From the NCBI GenBank assembly GCA_963727835.1, contig CAVSIB010000007.1, forward strand, positions 14,285-78,284: 64,000 bases of DNA, written 5' to 3'. Below the pieces are notes generated by a model, which worked only from the letters and a program-made list of their open reading frames with translations, ran no database searches and had not been told where the DNA came from. Shown here piece after piece: positions 10,072 through 17,977 of this stretch. Origin of the DNA: G026625185 sp963727835 (GTDB lineage Bacteria > Desulfobacterota > WTBG01 > JAGOGO01). The translations under genes were made by a program, and so were the position numbers. Every line of letters starts with the position of its first letter. Positions within the stretch are counted from its first letter, which is position 1.

Positions 10072-11148
10072 ATGACGATTATCACCCGGTATATCCTCCG
10101 CGAATTCATCAAACTCTTTTTATATAGCTTAGCGGTAATAGTTATTCTTTTTTTTATCGGTGACTTGGCTGAGCGCCTTGGAGACTTTTTACAATACCAG
10201 GCAAGTTTTGCATCACTCTTGCAACATTTCCTTTTTAGGATCCTTGCCATAATTTTCCAGATTACTCCCGTCCCGGTACTCCTTGCTACTTCTATTGAGA
10301 TCGGTATACTATCTCGAAATTTCGAGATCATCGCCCTAAGGTCAAGCGGAGTAAGCCTATCACGGACGATATCGCCTATCCTTATCGCCGCTTTATGCAT
10401 CAGCATTGTTACTCTCTTGGGCAACGAACTTGTTTCCCCTTATGCTACCAAAAAAGCTGCGGCTCTTGCCCGCAGTATCAAAGGGAAAGAAAATAAAAAA
10501 ATCTTTAATCCAGATCAAATCTGGTTGCGGGGAAAGGGGATTATTTATAATATCAAGTACTTTTCCGCTCGCAAGAATACGCTTCATGGCGTTACCGTGT
10601 ATTTCCTTAACCATGATTTTAGGCTCTACAAAAGAATCGATGCTGAACAGGCTATCTGGCAAGGAAATACATGGGTTTTCCAAAATGTTTTCACCCGAGA
10701 GTTTGAAGCAAATAACGTTATTAAGTCTTCTTTCACCAAAGAAACATCCTTTCCCCTTGAAGAGACACCGGAAACCTTTAAACAAGAGATCAGGGAACCC
10801 GAAGAGATGGGTTATCTCGAGTTAAAAGCATATATTGAAAAAACCACCCAGGAGGGGTATGATACCACCAAATATTTAGCAGATTTATACGCTAAACTTT
10901 CCAGCCCCTTCATCAATTTTTTTATTGCTTTATTTGGGATTCCCTTTGCCCTGAGGATTGGAAAACATGGGGGGTTTGCTATCGGGGTAACATTAAGTTG
11001 TTTTATTGGACTTTCATACTGGTGTTTTTACCAAATCTGCAATGTTCTCGGAGCGGGAGGGGCTTTGCCCCCGCTTATTTCTGCCTGGGCCGCAAATTTT
11101 ATTTTTGGCATTTTGGGATTCTATCTTTTGTTGCACGTAAAATATTAG
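10072..11148 (+). CDS. lptG: LPS export permease LptG
   Basis: 358 residues, second YjgP/YjgQ permease. It begins with TIITRYILREFIKLFLYSLAVIVILFFIGDL (first transmembrane helix), has the SSGVSLSRTISPILIAALC segment, a periplasmic jellyroll domain (FNPDQIWLRGKGIIYNI and following) and three C-terminal helices containing KLSSPFINFFIALFGIPFALR. It pairs with LptF to form the transmembrane part of the Lpt exporter. It lies directly downstream of lptF, probably in one transcript with pgsA. No damage seen. Confidence 0.92.
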   Translation: MTIITRYILREFIKLFLYSLAVIVILFFIGDLAERLGDFLQYQASFASLLQHFLFRILAIIFQITPVPVLLATSIEIGILSRNFEIIALRSSGVSLSRTISPILIAALCISIVTLLGNELVSPYATKKAAALARSIKGKENKKIFNPDQIWLRGKGIIYNIKYFSARKNTLHGVTVYFLNHDFRLYKRIDAEQAIWQGNTWVFQNVFTREFEANNVIKSSFTKETSFPLEETPETFKQEIREPEEMGYLELKAYIEKTTQEGYDTTKYLADLYAKLSSPFINFFIALFGIPFALRIGKHGGFAIGVTLSCFIGLSYWCFYQICNVLGAGGALPPLISAWAANFIFGILGFYLLLHVKY

Positions 11149-11255
11149 CATGAAAAGAATATCGTTACCCACGCGCTCAGAAAAGAGTGAATAACTAATT
11201 GTCTTCAGGGGTTAGTACTCATGAAAACCAAGTCCTTTTTCATCGGTTAATCAGC

Positions 11256-11846
11256 ATGTTAAATTTACCAAACATCTTAACTCTGAGCAGAATTGCTTTT
11301 ATCCCGGTTTTGTTCATCCTGTTATTTTTTCCTGACAGAACAGCCAGCTTTTTTGCTGCCTTCTGTTTTGCCCTAGCCTCTCTCACTGACTTTTTAGATG
11401 GTTTTTTTGCTCGAAGAAGAAACAGTATTACCCGTCTGGGAAAAATCCTTGATCCCTTGGCTGACAAGCTTTTGATCACTGCTTGTTTAATCATGCTTAT
11501 TCCTCTTCATGGGGTTGCTGCCTGGGTGGTAGTCATCATCGTATCCCGAGAAATAGCCATTACCGGCTTAAGAGGAATTGCCGCAATCGAGGGCTTAGTT
11601 ATTCCTGCTGAAACGTTGGGAAAGAAAAAAACTGCTTTCCAGGTTGTTGCCGTCTTTTCCTTACTGCTCCATTATGAATATTTTCACATAAATTTTCATC
11701 AAATCGGAAACGTCTTATTATTCTTGGCTATGCTTCTGGCCGTATGGTCAGGGTTAGTCTATTTCTATCGATTCTCCTTTTTGATCAACCTCATGCCTAA
11801 AGAAGAAAGAAGAGTTTCTGTTGACAGAACAAAAAATTTACTTTAG
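11256..11846 (+). CDS. pgsA: CDP-diacylglycerol-glycerol-3-phosphate 3-phosphatidyltransferase
   Basis: Makes phosphatidylglycerol phosphate from CDP-diacylglycerol at the inner membrane. About 196 residues from the ATG at 11256 (LNLPNILTLSRI is the normal N-terminus; a start at 11199 would add an unconserved tail). The CDP-alcohol phosphotransferase motif is complete: TDFLDGFFARRR then GKILDPLADK, with the four aspartates. Several transmembrane helices follow. The product, phosphatidylglycerol, is also the substrate of the MprF encoded at 41-44 kb. Confidence 0.94.
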   Translation: MLNLPNILTLSRIAFIPVLFILLFFPDRTASFFAAFCFALASLTDFLDGFFARRRNSITRLGKILDPLADKLLITACLIMLIPLHGVAAWVVVIIVSREIAITGLRGIAAIEGLVIPAETLGKKKTAFQVVAVFSLLLHYEYFHINFHQIGNVLLFLAMLLAVWSGLVYFYRFSFLINLMPKEERRVSVDRTKNLL

Positions 11847-11866
11847 ATTTTAATATTGCCTTAAAA

Positions 11867-11938
11867 GCGGGAATAACTCAGCGGTAGAGTGCAACCTTGC
11901 CAAGGTTGAGGTCGCGGGTTCAAATCCCGTTTCCCGCT
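11867..11938 (+). tRNA. tRNA-Gly (GCC)
   Basis: Seven-base acceptor stem GCGGGAA/TTCCCGC, D arm CTCAGCGGTAGAG, anticodon arm ACCTTGCCAAGGT with GCC anticodon, T arm GCGGGTTCAAATCCCGT. No CCA is encoded. It lies 6 bases upstream of tRNA-Cys, so the two are probably cotranscribed. Confidence 0.97.
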
Positions 11939-11944
11939 TTAAAA

Positions 11945-12017
11945 GGCGGCATAGCCAAGTGGCTAAGGCAGAGGTCTGCAAAACCTTTATTCCCCGGTTC
12001 GAATCCGGGTGCCGCCT
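11945..12017 (+). tRNA. tRNA-Cys (GCA), island attachment gene
   Basis: Acceptor stem GGCGGCA/TGCCGCC, anticodon arm AGGTCTGCAAAACCT with GCA, T arm CCCGGTTCGAATCCGGG. No CCA is encoded. The 3' 43 bases are repeated exactly at 18749-18791, so this gene served as attB for an integrating element. The element restored a complete tRNA at this end. Confidence 0.97.
11975..12017. repeat. Direct repeat, island left end (attL, within tRNA-Cys)
   Basis: 43 bases identical to 18749-18791. It starts at TCTGCAAAACC in the anticodon arm and runs to the discriminator base. Sequence identity stops immediately on both sides of the two copies, which defines the crossover segment. Confidence 0.92.
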
Positions 12018-12029
12018 CTTGTAATTTCA

Positions 12030-12060
12030 ATGGGTTAGCGTTTTTCGTTAGCCCATTTTT
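12030..12060 (+). terminator. Rho-independent terminator after tRNA-Cys
   Basis: Stem TGGGTTAGCG / CGTTAGCCCA with a TTTTT loop, followed by a T run. It would end the tRNA-Gly/tRNA-Cys transcript. The integrase relic on the other strand also ends here (stop at 12048). Confidence 0.8.
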
Positions 12061-12236
12061 GTTTTCTGGTTTGGTATAGGTTTGGTTTTTTTATCCAATT
12101 CATCGATGTTCGTTCTGCTTTCTCTTGGCAACCATTTATAATAATTTTTATACGTCAAATCCGTGTTTCCGTGTCCCATTTCTTTACTAACCTCTGCCAG
12201 TGAATCCCCTTTGCTCACTCTGGAAGGATACACCAC
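12048..12236 (-). pseudogene. Tyrosine integrase, C-terminal remnant
   Basis: 62 residues containing KGDSLAEVSKEMGHGNTDLT followed by YKNYYKWLP and a tail SRTNIDELDKK. This is the end of a phage or island integrase: the LxxVSxxMGH box and the catalytic tyrosine in the Y-x-x-Y-Y segment. Everything upstream of the box (arm-binding domain, core, first Arg and the HxxR box) is missing. It points at the tRNA from inside the island and is the likely relic of the enzyme that inserted it. Confidence 0.85.
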
Positions 12237-12239
12237 CTA

Positions 12240-12597
12240 TCCTCCTAAACACAACTTTCAACTATATCTCATCGTTTTATGGTTAATTCCAAGTCAACAA
12301 ATTTACCAACCGACATTGATTATAAAGAGCAATAAAACACAAGCCGGAGATTAAGGGGATTAAAAAGGAAAGGGAGAAAAGGAATAATTTTTTTTGGAAG
12401 CATAATTTTTTCCCCTAAACATTAAAATTATCTACTCACCTTTGACATAATATTTTCTCTTTAATTATAAACACGGCACAGTAACGGCAAACGATATACT
12501 GTGCCTGGGAATGCAATCTACCGACAGCAACCACTATCAACACCTAACCCCAAACTCCCCAACTCCTTTTTGGTAAGACTTAAAAATCGCAAGCGGG
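12240..12597. other. AT-rich island DNA without a gene
   Basis: About 360 bases between the integrase remnant and the glycosyltransferase gene. No open frame with a credible product on either strand. It probably covers the place from which the rest of the integrase was lost. Confidence 0.5.
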
Positions 12598-12625
12598 GGA
12601 AGTTCAATTCTTCCCTGACCCGCCA
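12598..12625 (+). other. tRNA 3'-end-like fragment with encoded CCA
   Basis: A perfect five-base T stem GGAAG/CTTCC around the loop TTCAATT, then a seven-base acceptor strand CTGACCC, a G discriminator and CCA. This is the layout of a tRNA 3' end. The two intact tRNAs nearby do not encode CCA, so the fragment looks foreign. No matching 5' half is seen. It overlaps the 3' end of the DUF616 gene on the other strand. Confidence 0.5.
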
Positions 12626-13431
12626 TCGGTTTCCCGGGATGCTTCCTTTCCCTTGATTTTTTTAAATAACTCCCGAAGGATTTTTTTCCGCCAAAGCAAT
12701 TCTTCTTTGGTGACATGATTCCGGCTGCGCCAAAGAGAAATTTTTTTGCTGTTCCGGTAAGGAGTATCGCGCAAAGGTGAGGTGGTGAAATTATTTTTCC
12801 ATAAAACATAGGTAAAACTTAATTGGTCTCTTCGGGAATAGTTTTCAACCCACCACCACCAGTCCTCCATGATTTTGATGACTTCTTTATCATGATGTTC
12901 CCGGTAGATGATATTATTTTCAAAAAGGCCGTAGTTTTCAGGGAAGCCGTCCTTTCTTATCAAATCAATCTGCTCTTTCATGATTTCACGGTCATCTTTC
13001 TCAAACTTTAAACAGGCAATGAACTCATCATAAACACAATTTCTGCCGGGGTGGATTCCAAGAGAAATCTTTTTTGATTCCTTGATAGCGCGGTTAATAT
13101 CGTCAAAAATTTTATCACTGAGGAAATTTATATTCGTGTCAACATAAACGCTTCTTTCATAGTCGGGGAATAAGAGATGCGGGTGAAGTTTATGCCATCG
13201 GTTGTTGCGGACATCATCCATTGTGTCGAAAACCAGGGGCTTAAGGTTCCAGGTGGAATTGTTATTGTTTTTTATCGCTAGCTTGTCGGTAAAACAAACA
13301 TAATCCCAATCCGGGTTGATAGCGGAGTGATTGTTCAACTGGTCATAATTTCCGGTTAGGCAGGTATAGAGGACTACTTTTTTTTTAAGAGAAAGCATGA
13401 TAAATTTCTCGATTATTTTTTTTAAAGCCAT
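12604..13431 (-). CDS. DUF616 (TOD1/MUCI70-like) glycosyltransferase
   Basis: 275 residues. The core begins VVLYTCLTGNYDQL, continues WDYVCFTDKL, RNNRWHKLHPHLLFPDYERSVYVDTNI, then GIHPGRNCVYDEFIACL and ends RRDQLSFTYVLWK. That order is the hallmark of the DUF616 family of putative glycosyltransferases found in polysaccharide loci; VDTN takes the place of a DxD-like metal site. The substrate is unknown. A second ATG 33 bases downstream (MLSLKKKVVLYT) is an equally good start. It is divergent from the PqqD gene, with a 120-base AT-rich gap that should hold both promoters. The last codons run into the tRNA-like fragment. Confidence 0.82.
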   Translation of the reverse strand: MALKKIIEKFIMLSLKKKVVLYTCLTGNYDQLNNHSAINPDWDYVCFTDKLAIKNNNNSTWNLKPLVFDTMDDVRNNRWHKLHPHLLFPDYERSVYVDTNINFLSDKIFDDINRAIKESKKISLGIHPGRNCVYDEFIACLKFEKDDREIMKEQIDLIRKDGFPENYGLFENNIIYREHHDKEVIKIMEDWWWWVENYSRRDQLSFTYVLWKNNFTTSPLRDTPYRNSKKISLWRSRNHVTKEELLWRKKILRELFKKIKGKEASRETDGGSGKN

Positions 13432-13514
13432 TATATCATAATAGAGTTTTTTTATTAAAATTTTATGATATAATTTTGTTATTTTAAGTAAAAAACTATA
13501 AAATAAAGGAGTCG

Positions 13515-13552
13515 GAAGGAATACGTCAAACTGTTGATGGAGAGACCATTAT
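13515..13552 (+). pseudogene. Vestige of a second PqqD-like N-terminus
   Basis: The codons EGIRQTVDGETIIC stop with a TGA that overlaps the next gene's ATG. They parallel KAISETIDGEAIIV at the start of the intact PqqD gene. At DNA level 29 bases match with 5 differences, mostly at third codon positions. This pattern suggests a diverged paralogue fused or deleted down to its first strand, rather than a fresh tandem duplication. Confidence 0.45.
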
Positions 13553-13981
13553 ATGTTGAGCAAAAAATATAGAATTAATGAATCGAAGGCCATCAGTGAA
13601 ACTATTGACGGAGAGGCCATCATAGTCAATTTAGATACTGGTTTTTATTATAGTGCCAATAAAACTGCGACTATTATATGGAATGAAATTCAGGAGAATA
13701 ATTCCATTAAAAATATATCTCACTTTTTTTTAAATCATTATGAAGTGGATGAAGACACCTTGGAAAAATATATGACCGAAATAATTAGCTTATTTTTGAA
13801 AGATGATCTTATTTTGAAATCAGAGCCGGATAGTTCTCCCGATAGTATAGGGAATCCAACGAATAGTATAAAGGAAACATTCATAATACCTAAAATTGAA
13901 AGATATGATGACATGGCAGGAGCTTTAATGTCCGATCCGGTTCATGATGCCAATGAAGACGGTTGGCCAAATTTAAAATAA
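13553..13981 (+). CDS. PqqD-family (RRE-like) protein
   Basis: 142 residues. Residues 1-95 match the PqqD fold: ISETIDGEAIIVNLDTGFYYSANKTATIIWNEI, then a helical half ending LFLKDDLIL. PqqD domains bind leader peptides in RiPP pathways and also occur in HPr-kinase-linked loci without a known peptide. The C-terminal tail IPKIERYDDMAGALMSDPVHDANEDGWP resembles a tail I recall in a subset of standalone PqqD proteins (DPIH-x-VDE-x-GWP); this recall is unverified. It is the first gene of the island operon that continues with the HPr-kinase-like gene. Cytosolic. Confidence 0.8.
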   Translation: MLSKKYRINESKAISETIDGEAIIVNLDTGFYYSANKTATIIWNEIQENNSIKNISHFFLNHYEVDEDTLEKYMTEIISLFLKDDLILKSEPDSSPDSIGNPTNSIKETFIIPKIERYDDMAGALMSDPVHDANEDGWPNLK

Positions 13982-14028
13982 TAAAAATTATTTTAAATTA
14001 TTGCTCCGGCAAATAAATATATAAAAGC

Positions 14029-14151
14029 ATGATCGCCATTCTCAATAACGACGGGCATTGCACAGAATTTTTTTACATGTTTAATTGCCGAAGTAATATA
14101 TCATCATCTCCTATCTCGATCATTAAAAAAGAAATCTCATCTCCTACCTGA
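14029..14151 (+). CDS. Possible 40-residue peptide between PqqD and HprK-like genes
   Basis: ATG at 14029, TGA at 14149, in the 174-base gap. The product has two cysteines (GHCTEFF, FNCRSN), a serine-rich middle and ends SSPT. No clear ribosome-binding site is visible. It could be a substrate peptide of the PqqD/HprK-like pair, a worn remnant of an asparagine-synthetase-like N-terminus (AILNNDG recalls that family's first strand), or noise. It lacks the lasso-leader YxxPxL motif. Confidence 0.25.
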   Translation: MIAILNNDGHCTEFFYMFNCRSNISSSPISIIKKEISSPT

Positions 14152-14155
14152 AAAT

Positions 14156-15250
14156 ATGAACAATTTTCCATCGCACATTGTTACCAATCAGCACCTTCGT
14201 ATTACGAAAAAATACTTTAATGATGTCGTGGTGCCGATTATGAATGATATTGCCAACTCAATTCCGCCCATTAAAAAGACCTATGCTATCGCCGGGAAAA
14301 CTATTTGTCTGAATTTTTATAGCAAGATACTTTTTGAAAAAATGTCCCGGGCTTTTAGCCATATCGAAGAAGATGCAGTCAATTCTCCCGATTTGACGGT
14401 ATGCATTTGGGATTCGGTATCTACCAACACCCATCTTGCTTCCCCATGGGTGAACCAGTCAGAATATACCTATCCACGAGAAGTAAATGCAAAAACGATA
14501 AATGTAGATTCTTTTTTGGGAATATACCTGCATGGTGAAGAAACATTAAATTTATATGATGAGAAGAATAATACGGCTTACTTTTGGACACACAATGCCG
14601 AATGTTTGCTGTATAGAATAAGTGGTTCACCACTAAGGTCAATATTGAATTGGTTTCTCTCCAAAGAAGGAGTGCATTTAATGCATGGGGCAGCGGTAAG
14701 CACAAAGGGGAAATCGATATTGCTTTCCGCCAAGGGCGGATCAGGAAAATCAACCACCGCTTTATCATGTTTGTTTTCCGACATGGAATTTTTAGGAGAT
14801 GATTATGTAACAATAAAGTCGGGTGATGTTATTACGACTCACAGTATTTTTAATTCGGTAAAAATATTTTCACTATCTCTGGATAAAACCTTTCCCGCGC
14901 TAAAAGAAAAAATATGGAATAAAAACGACGTTGCGTTGGAGAAGGAAAAAGCAATTGTTTTTTTGTCAGAATTATTTCCGCAACATATTATCAGGGAAGC
15001 ACCGCTTCATGCCATCATGATTCCGGTGATTAAAGATATTAAAAAAACGAAGATTGTGCCCGCTCGTAAATTAGATACGATGATTGCCATGATGCCCGCC
15101 ACGCTTTTCCAATTTTCTTTCATCCCATCAAATAAAATGGCTGAATTAAGGTCAATTGTTGAGAGGACACCATGCTACTTTTTAGAGCTTGGCGGCGATA
15201 TTCCCGGTGTGCCCGACGTAATTAAATCTTTTTTGTCCCATGAAGAATAA
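14156..15250 (+). CDS. HPr-kinase-like P-loop protein
   Basis: 364 residues. The N-terminal 170 are unrecognised. The C-terminal half is like the HprK catalytic domain: GVHLMHGAAVSTKGKSILLSAKGGSGKSTTA (Walker A SAKGGSGKST), then FLGDDYVTI, the acidic pair corresponding to the Walker B area. True HprK phosphorylates a serine on HPr. Relatives in lasso-peptide loci phosphorylate the peptide and others sit beside PqqD and nucleotidyltransferase genes in polysaccharide loci. Here the target is unknown. The stop overlaps the next gene by 11 bases, so translation is coupled to the GT2. Confidence 0.78.
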   Translation: MNNFPSHIVTNQHLRITKKYFNDVVVPIMNDIANSIPPIKKTYAIAGKTICLNFYSKILFEKMSRAFSHIEEDAVNSPDLTVCIWDSVSTNTHLASPWVNQSEYTYPREVNAKTINVDSFLGIYLHGEETLNLYDEKNNTAYFWTHNAECLLYRISGSPLRSILNWFLSKEGVHLMHGAAVSTKGKSILLSAKGGSGKSTTALSCLFSDMEFLGDDYVTIKSGDVITTHSIFNSVKIFSLSLDKTFPALKEKIWNKNDVALEKEKAIVFLSELFPQHIIREAPLHAIMIPVIKDIKKTKIVPARKLDTMIAMMPATLFQFSFIPSNKMAELRSIVERTPCYFLELGGDIPGVPDVIKSFLSHEE

Positions 15251-15929
15251 TCGTGTAAGTGTTTTAATGCCGGTCTTTAATGCTGAAAAATATGTTGAGG
15301 AGGCAACGAAAAGCGTCTTATCTCAAACCTATAAAAACATAGAATTGATCTGTATCAACGATAACTCAACCGATAGTTCTTTGGCTCGATTAGAATCATT
15401 CGGAGATGAAATTATAGTTATTAATAATAAAGATAATTTTGGAACTTCAGAATCAAGAAATAAAGGTATTCGTCGTGCGAAGGGGGAATTCTTAGCTTTT
15501 ATTGATAATGATGATATCTGGGAAAAAAATAAATTGGAAGTTCAGATGAATCACTTTAATAATAATCCTAAGCTGGATATTTCATTTTCTTATATGAAAT
15601 GTTTTTTAAGTCCGGAATTAAGCGAAGAGGTAAAGAACCTTCGCTATTGTCCGCCACGTCCTCTGCCCGGATATATTCCTTCAACGATGGTAGTGAAAAG
15701 GGCTTCCTTTGACCGGGTTGGTTATTTTGATGCGCGATGGAAAAATGGAGAATCGGTTGACTGGTTGTTCAAGGCTAAAGAAGCTGGTTTAAATTTTGGG
15801 ATCGTTGATGATGTTCTGGTTAAAAGAAGAATTCATGAAACCAATAAGGGGGCTTTAGCATCATCGACGAATAAAAGTGAATATTTAAAAATAATCAGAG
15901 AATCATTAGCCCGAAGAAGAAAACAATGA
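15240..15929 (+). CDS. Family 2 glycosyltransferase
   Basis: 229 residues, GT-A fold. NRVSVLMPVFNAEKYVEEA is the nucleotide-binding N-terminus, CINDNSTDSS follows, then ESRNKGIRRAKGEFLAFIDNDDIW with the metal-binding DxD in IDNDDIW. GT2 enzymes move a sugar from an NDP-sugar; donor and acceptor are not predictable. The N-terminal 11 bases overlap the HprK-like gene. The protein is short, without a membrane segment, so probably soluble or peripheral. Confidence 0.88.
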   Translation: MKNNRVSVLMPVFNAEKYVEEATKSVLSQTYKNIELICINDNSTDSSLARLESFGDEIIVINNKDNFGTSESRNKGIRRAKGEFLAFIDNDDIWEKNKLEVQMNHFNNNPKLDISFSYMKCFLSPELSEEVKNLRYCPPRPLPGYIPSTMVVKRASFDRVGYFDARWKNGESVDWLFKAKEAGLNFGIVDDVLVKRRIHETNKGALASSTNKSEYLKIIRESLARRRKQ

Positions 15930-15959
15930 ATAGCAGGCCGGTTAACCTATTTAAAAATC

Positions 15960-17129
15960 ATGAGAGATTTTAAATATCCAAAAAGTTTTCCCAATAAAGA
16001 AGAAAATTTTTTCCTTCAGATGCTGCTTTCAAGCAAAAATGATTTTCCGAAATTATGGCAGCAATGGAAAGACCAGATTGTTTTTGATCGCCTGGATAAA
16101 GCCACCGCAAAATTAATTCCTTTTTTGTATTTGCGATTAAAGGAATTGAACATCCCGGATGATGAGATCAAGAGGATAAAAGGAGTACACCAATTTACCT
16201 GGTATAAGAATCTGTTAGTTATCGATGCGGTGAGAAAGGTTATCTCTTTATTTAAGAAAGAAAACATTCCGGTCATTTTACTCAAAGGAGTGCCTTTATT
16301 AAAGAATGTCTATAAGAATACCGGAGCGCGGTCTATTGCCGATGTGGATATGCTTATCGATCAAAAACATGTCGAAAAAGCGACCGAGATAATGAAGGCC
16401 AATGACTGGGAATTTTTTGAGCAATCTCCTTTTGCTCTTAACCGGATTTCAGCGCCGCTGGCAAATAAATATATCAAAGAGATTGCTTTTATTAATAAGC
16501 AGGATGTCCGGATAGATATACACTGGCGCTTGTTCATGTATTTATTCAAGGACAACAAAGAACATCCGATGTGCTATGAGGAGGTATTCAACCATTCCCT
16601 TGATTTCAAGCTGCACGGGGTCAGATGTAAAATCCCCTGCCATGAAGACATGATTATTCATATTATTGTTCATGGGGCGGAGCAGATTTTTCAAAGAACC
16701 TTGCGATGGGCGCTCGATGTGGCAAGTCTTATCAGAACGACGCCCATTGACTGGGAATTCTTGATCAAACGCATCAAGAAATTTGATGTGGCAATAGAGC
16801 TTAAGGTCGCTTTTTCTTATTTGTTAAAAAACTTCTCCCTTCCGATTCCCGAATCGTTCATCAAAGCGCTTTCACAATTACCGATGGAAAAGAGTAAGAA
16901 GAAAGACTATTATCGAATGGCGAATAATACCGAGTTTTTACTCTGTGGGAAACTATGGTATTTATGGCGCGGTTATTGGCTCTATGAAAGAAAGGGTAAT
17001 TTTTTTACCAGCTGGTATTATTTTATCGATTATACCTGCAAAAGCCTGGGAATTAACAGTAAACGGAGGCTTCCCGCTTTCATCATCGAGAAATATAAAC
17101 CGAGAATAAGCGTTTTTTTTCATAAATAA
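15960..17129 (+). CDS. Family 5 nucleotidyltransferase
   Basis: 389 residues. The diagnostic motif is IPVILLKGVPLLKNVYKNTG followed by ARSIADVDMLID, the LKG...GxR..xDxDxLI pattern of the NTP_transf_5 group; the two aspartates are metal ligands of the pol-beta fold. A conserved later stretch IDIHWRLF and a histidine-rich LIHIIVHGAEQ segment also fit. Members recur next to PqqD and HPr-kinase-like genes in lasso-peptide and polysaccharide clusters, probably nucleotidylating a partner. The acceptor is unknown. Start ATG at 15960, 30 bases after the GT2 stop. Confidence 0.82.
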   Translation: MRDFKYPKSFPNKEENFFLQMLLSSKNDFPKLWQQWKDQIVFDRLDKATAKLIPFLYLRLKELNIPDDEIKRIKGVHQFTWYKNLLVIDAVRKVISLFKKENIPVILLKGVPLLKNVYKNTGARSIADVDMLIDQKHVEKATEIMKANDWEFFEQSPFALNRISAPLANKYIKEIAFINKQDVRIDIHWRLFMYLFKDNKEHPMCYEEVFNHSLDFKLHGVRCKIPCHEDMIIHIIVHGAEQIFQRTLRWALDVASLIRTTPIDWEFLIKRIKKFDVAIELKVAFSYLLKNFSLPIPESFIKALSQLPMEKSKKKDYYRMANNTEFLLCGKLWYLWRGYWLYERKGNFFTSWYYFIDYTCKSLGINSKRRLPAFIIEKYKPRISVFFHK

Positions 17130-17134
17130 TAAAT

Positions 17135-17977
17135 ATGAAAATAAATATCATCTCAACCGACAATCAATACCTTGCCTCGGATTATACCATCACCAATTTA
17201 GTTGATGGTAATGATATCTTTTTTAATACCCCGCAGGATATAAATATTATCAACAAAAGCAAGACCGGGGACTATGTAGGATATAAAAAGAAAGATGATC
17301 GTATATATGGTTTAAGAATTGTTGATGATGTGGCTTACTGGTTCAATCGTTTTTATAAAAACGAAGCGATTTCATTTTTTGTGGTTTCTTCCTATGAATC
17401 TTATCTTTTATTAACCAACGAACTTGAATGCGAAAAACCGGTATTATATTTGGAAGATGTGATAATGACGCCTCCCATATCCGATGATATTATCAAAAGT
17501 AACCGGATTTATACCTTTTTCAATCCGATTAATCTGGACGCCAGATTATTGGAGATGGAAAACATTGATATTTACACCGCCGATTCCTATTTTATGGATG
17601 ATGAAGTGATTAACTGCAATTTCCGCGGCAGAGCCAAAGGTAAATTTTTTGAGTGGACTCCCGGTTGTGTCAGCGAATACGCTTGCTACCATACCGCTTA
17701 TATTTATTATGACCGGAAGCACCCGGAGGCGTTAAATAAATTGAAATCAATCAACAGACTGTCTCAATGTTTTTATTTTAACCAGGAAGTGATAACCAAT
17801 TATCCCGGCAGGTTCCATCCCGCCATGGAGAAAGAATTAAAGAGAGAAAAAAGCGACGATGAATTTTATCGAATATCCGGAAATACCAGAAGGATATTTG
17901 ACCGGTTTTTATCACCGGAGGTTATTAAAAATAATTTGATTAATTTTTGTAATAAATTAATGACAGTTAAGGAATGA
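17135..17977 (+). CDS. Unknown island protein, last gene of the PqqD operon
   Basis: 280 residues, begins 5 bases after the nucleotidyltransferase stop, so it is surely in the same operon. No signal peptide or membrane helix is seen. It is rich in Asn, Asp, Tyr and Ile. Segments such as FFNPINLDARLLEMENIDIYTADSYF and the late NYPGRFHPAMEKELKREKSDDE have the look of a glycosyltransferase-like or sugar-modifying protein, but I recognise no motif. Its end overlaps a convergent gene by 11 bases. Function left open. Confidence 0.7.
   Translation: MKINIISTDNQYLASDYTITNLVDGNDIFFNTPQDINIINKSKTGDYVGYKKKDDRIYGLRIVDDVAYWFNRFYKNEAISFFVVSSYESYLLLTNELECEKPVLYLEDVIMTPPISDDIIKSNRIYTFFNPINLDARLLEMENIDIYTADSYFMDDEVINCNFRGRAKGKFFEWTPGCVSEYACYHTAYIYYDRKHPEALNKLKSINRLSQCFYFNQEVITNYPGRFHPAMEKELKREKSDDEFYRISGNTRRIFDRFLSPEVIKNNLINFCNKLMTVKE

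Noticed and set aside
12537..12809. 90-aa frame on - overlapping the DUF616 gene end
   Set aside because: Wrong frame of a clear gene plus antisense of the tRNA-like fragment.
14029..14151. 40-aa ORF as a lasso-peptide precursor
   Set aside because: No YxxPxL leader motif, no Thr at the expected place before a core, no ring acceptor at a suitable distance, and no cyclase or protease gene nearby. Kept only as a possible peptide.
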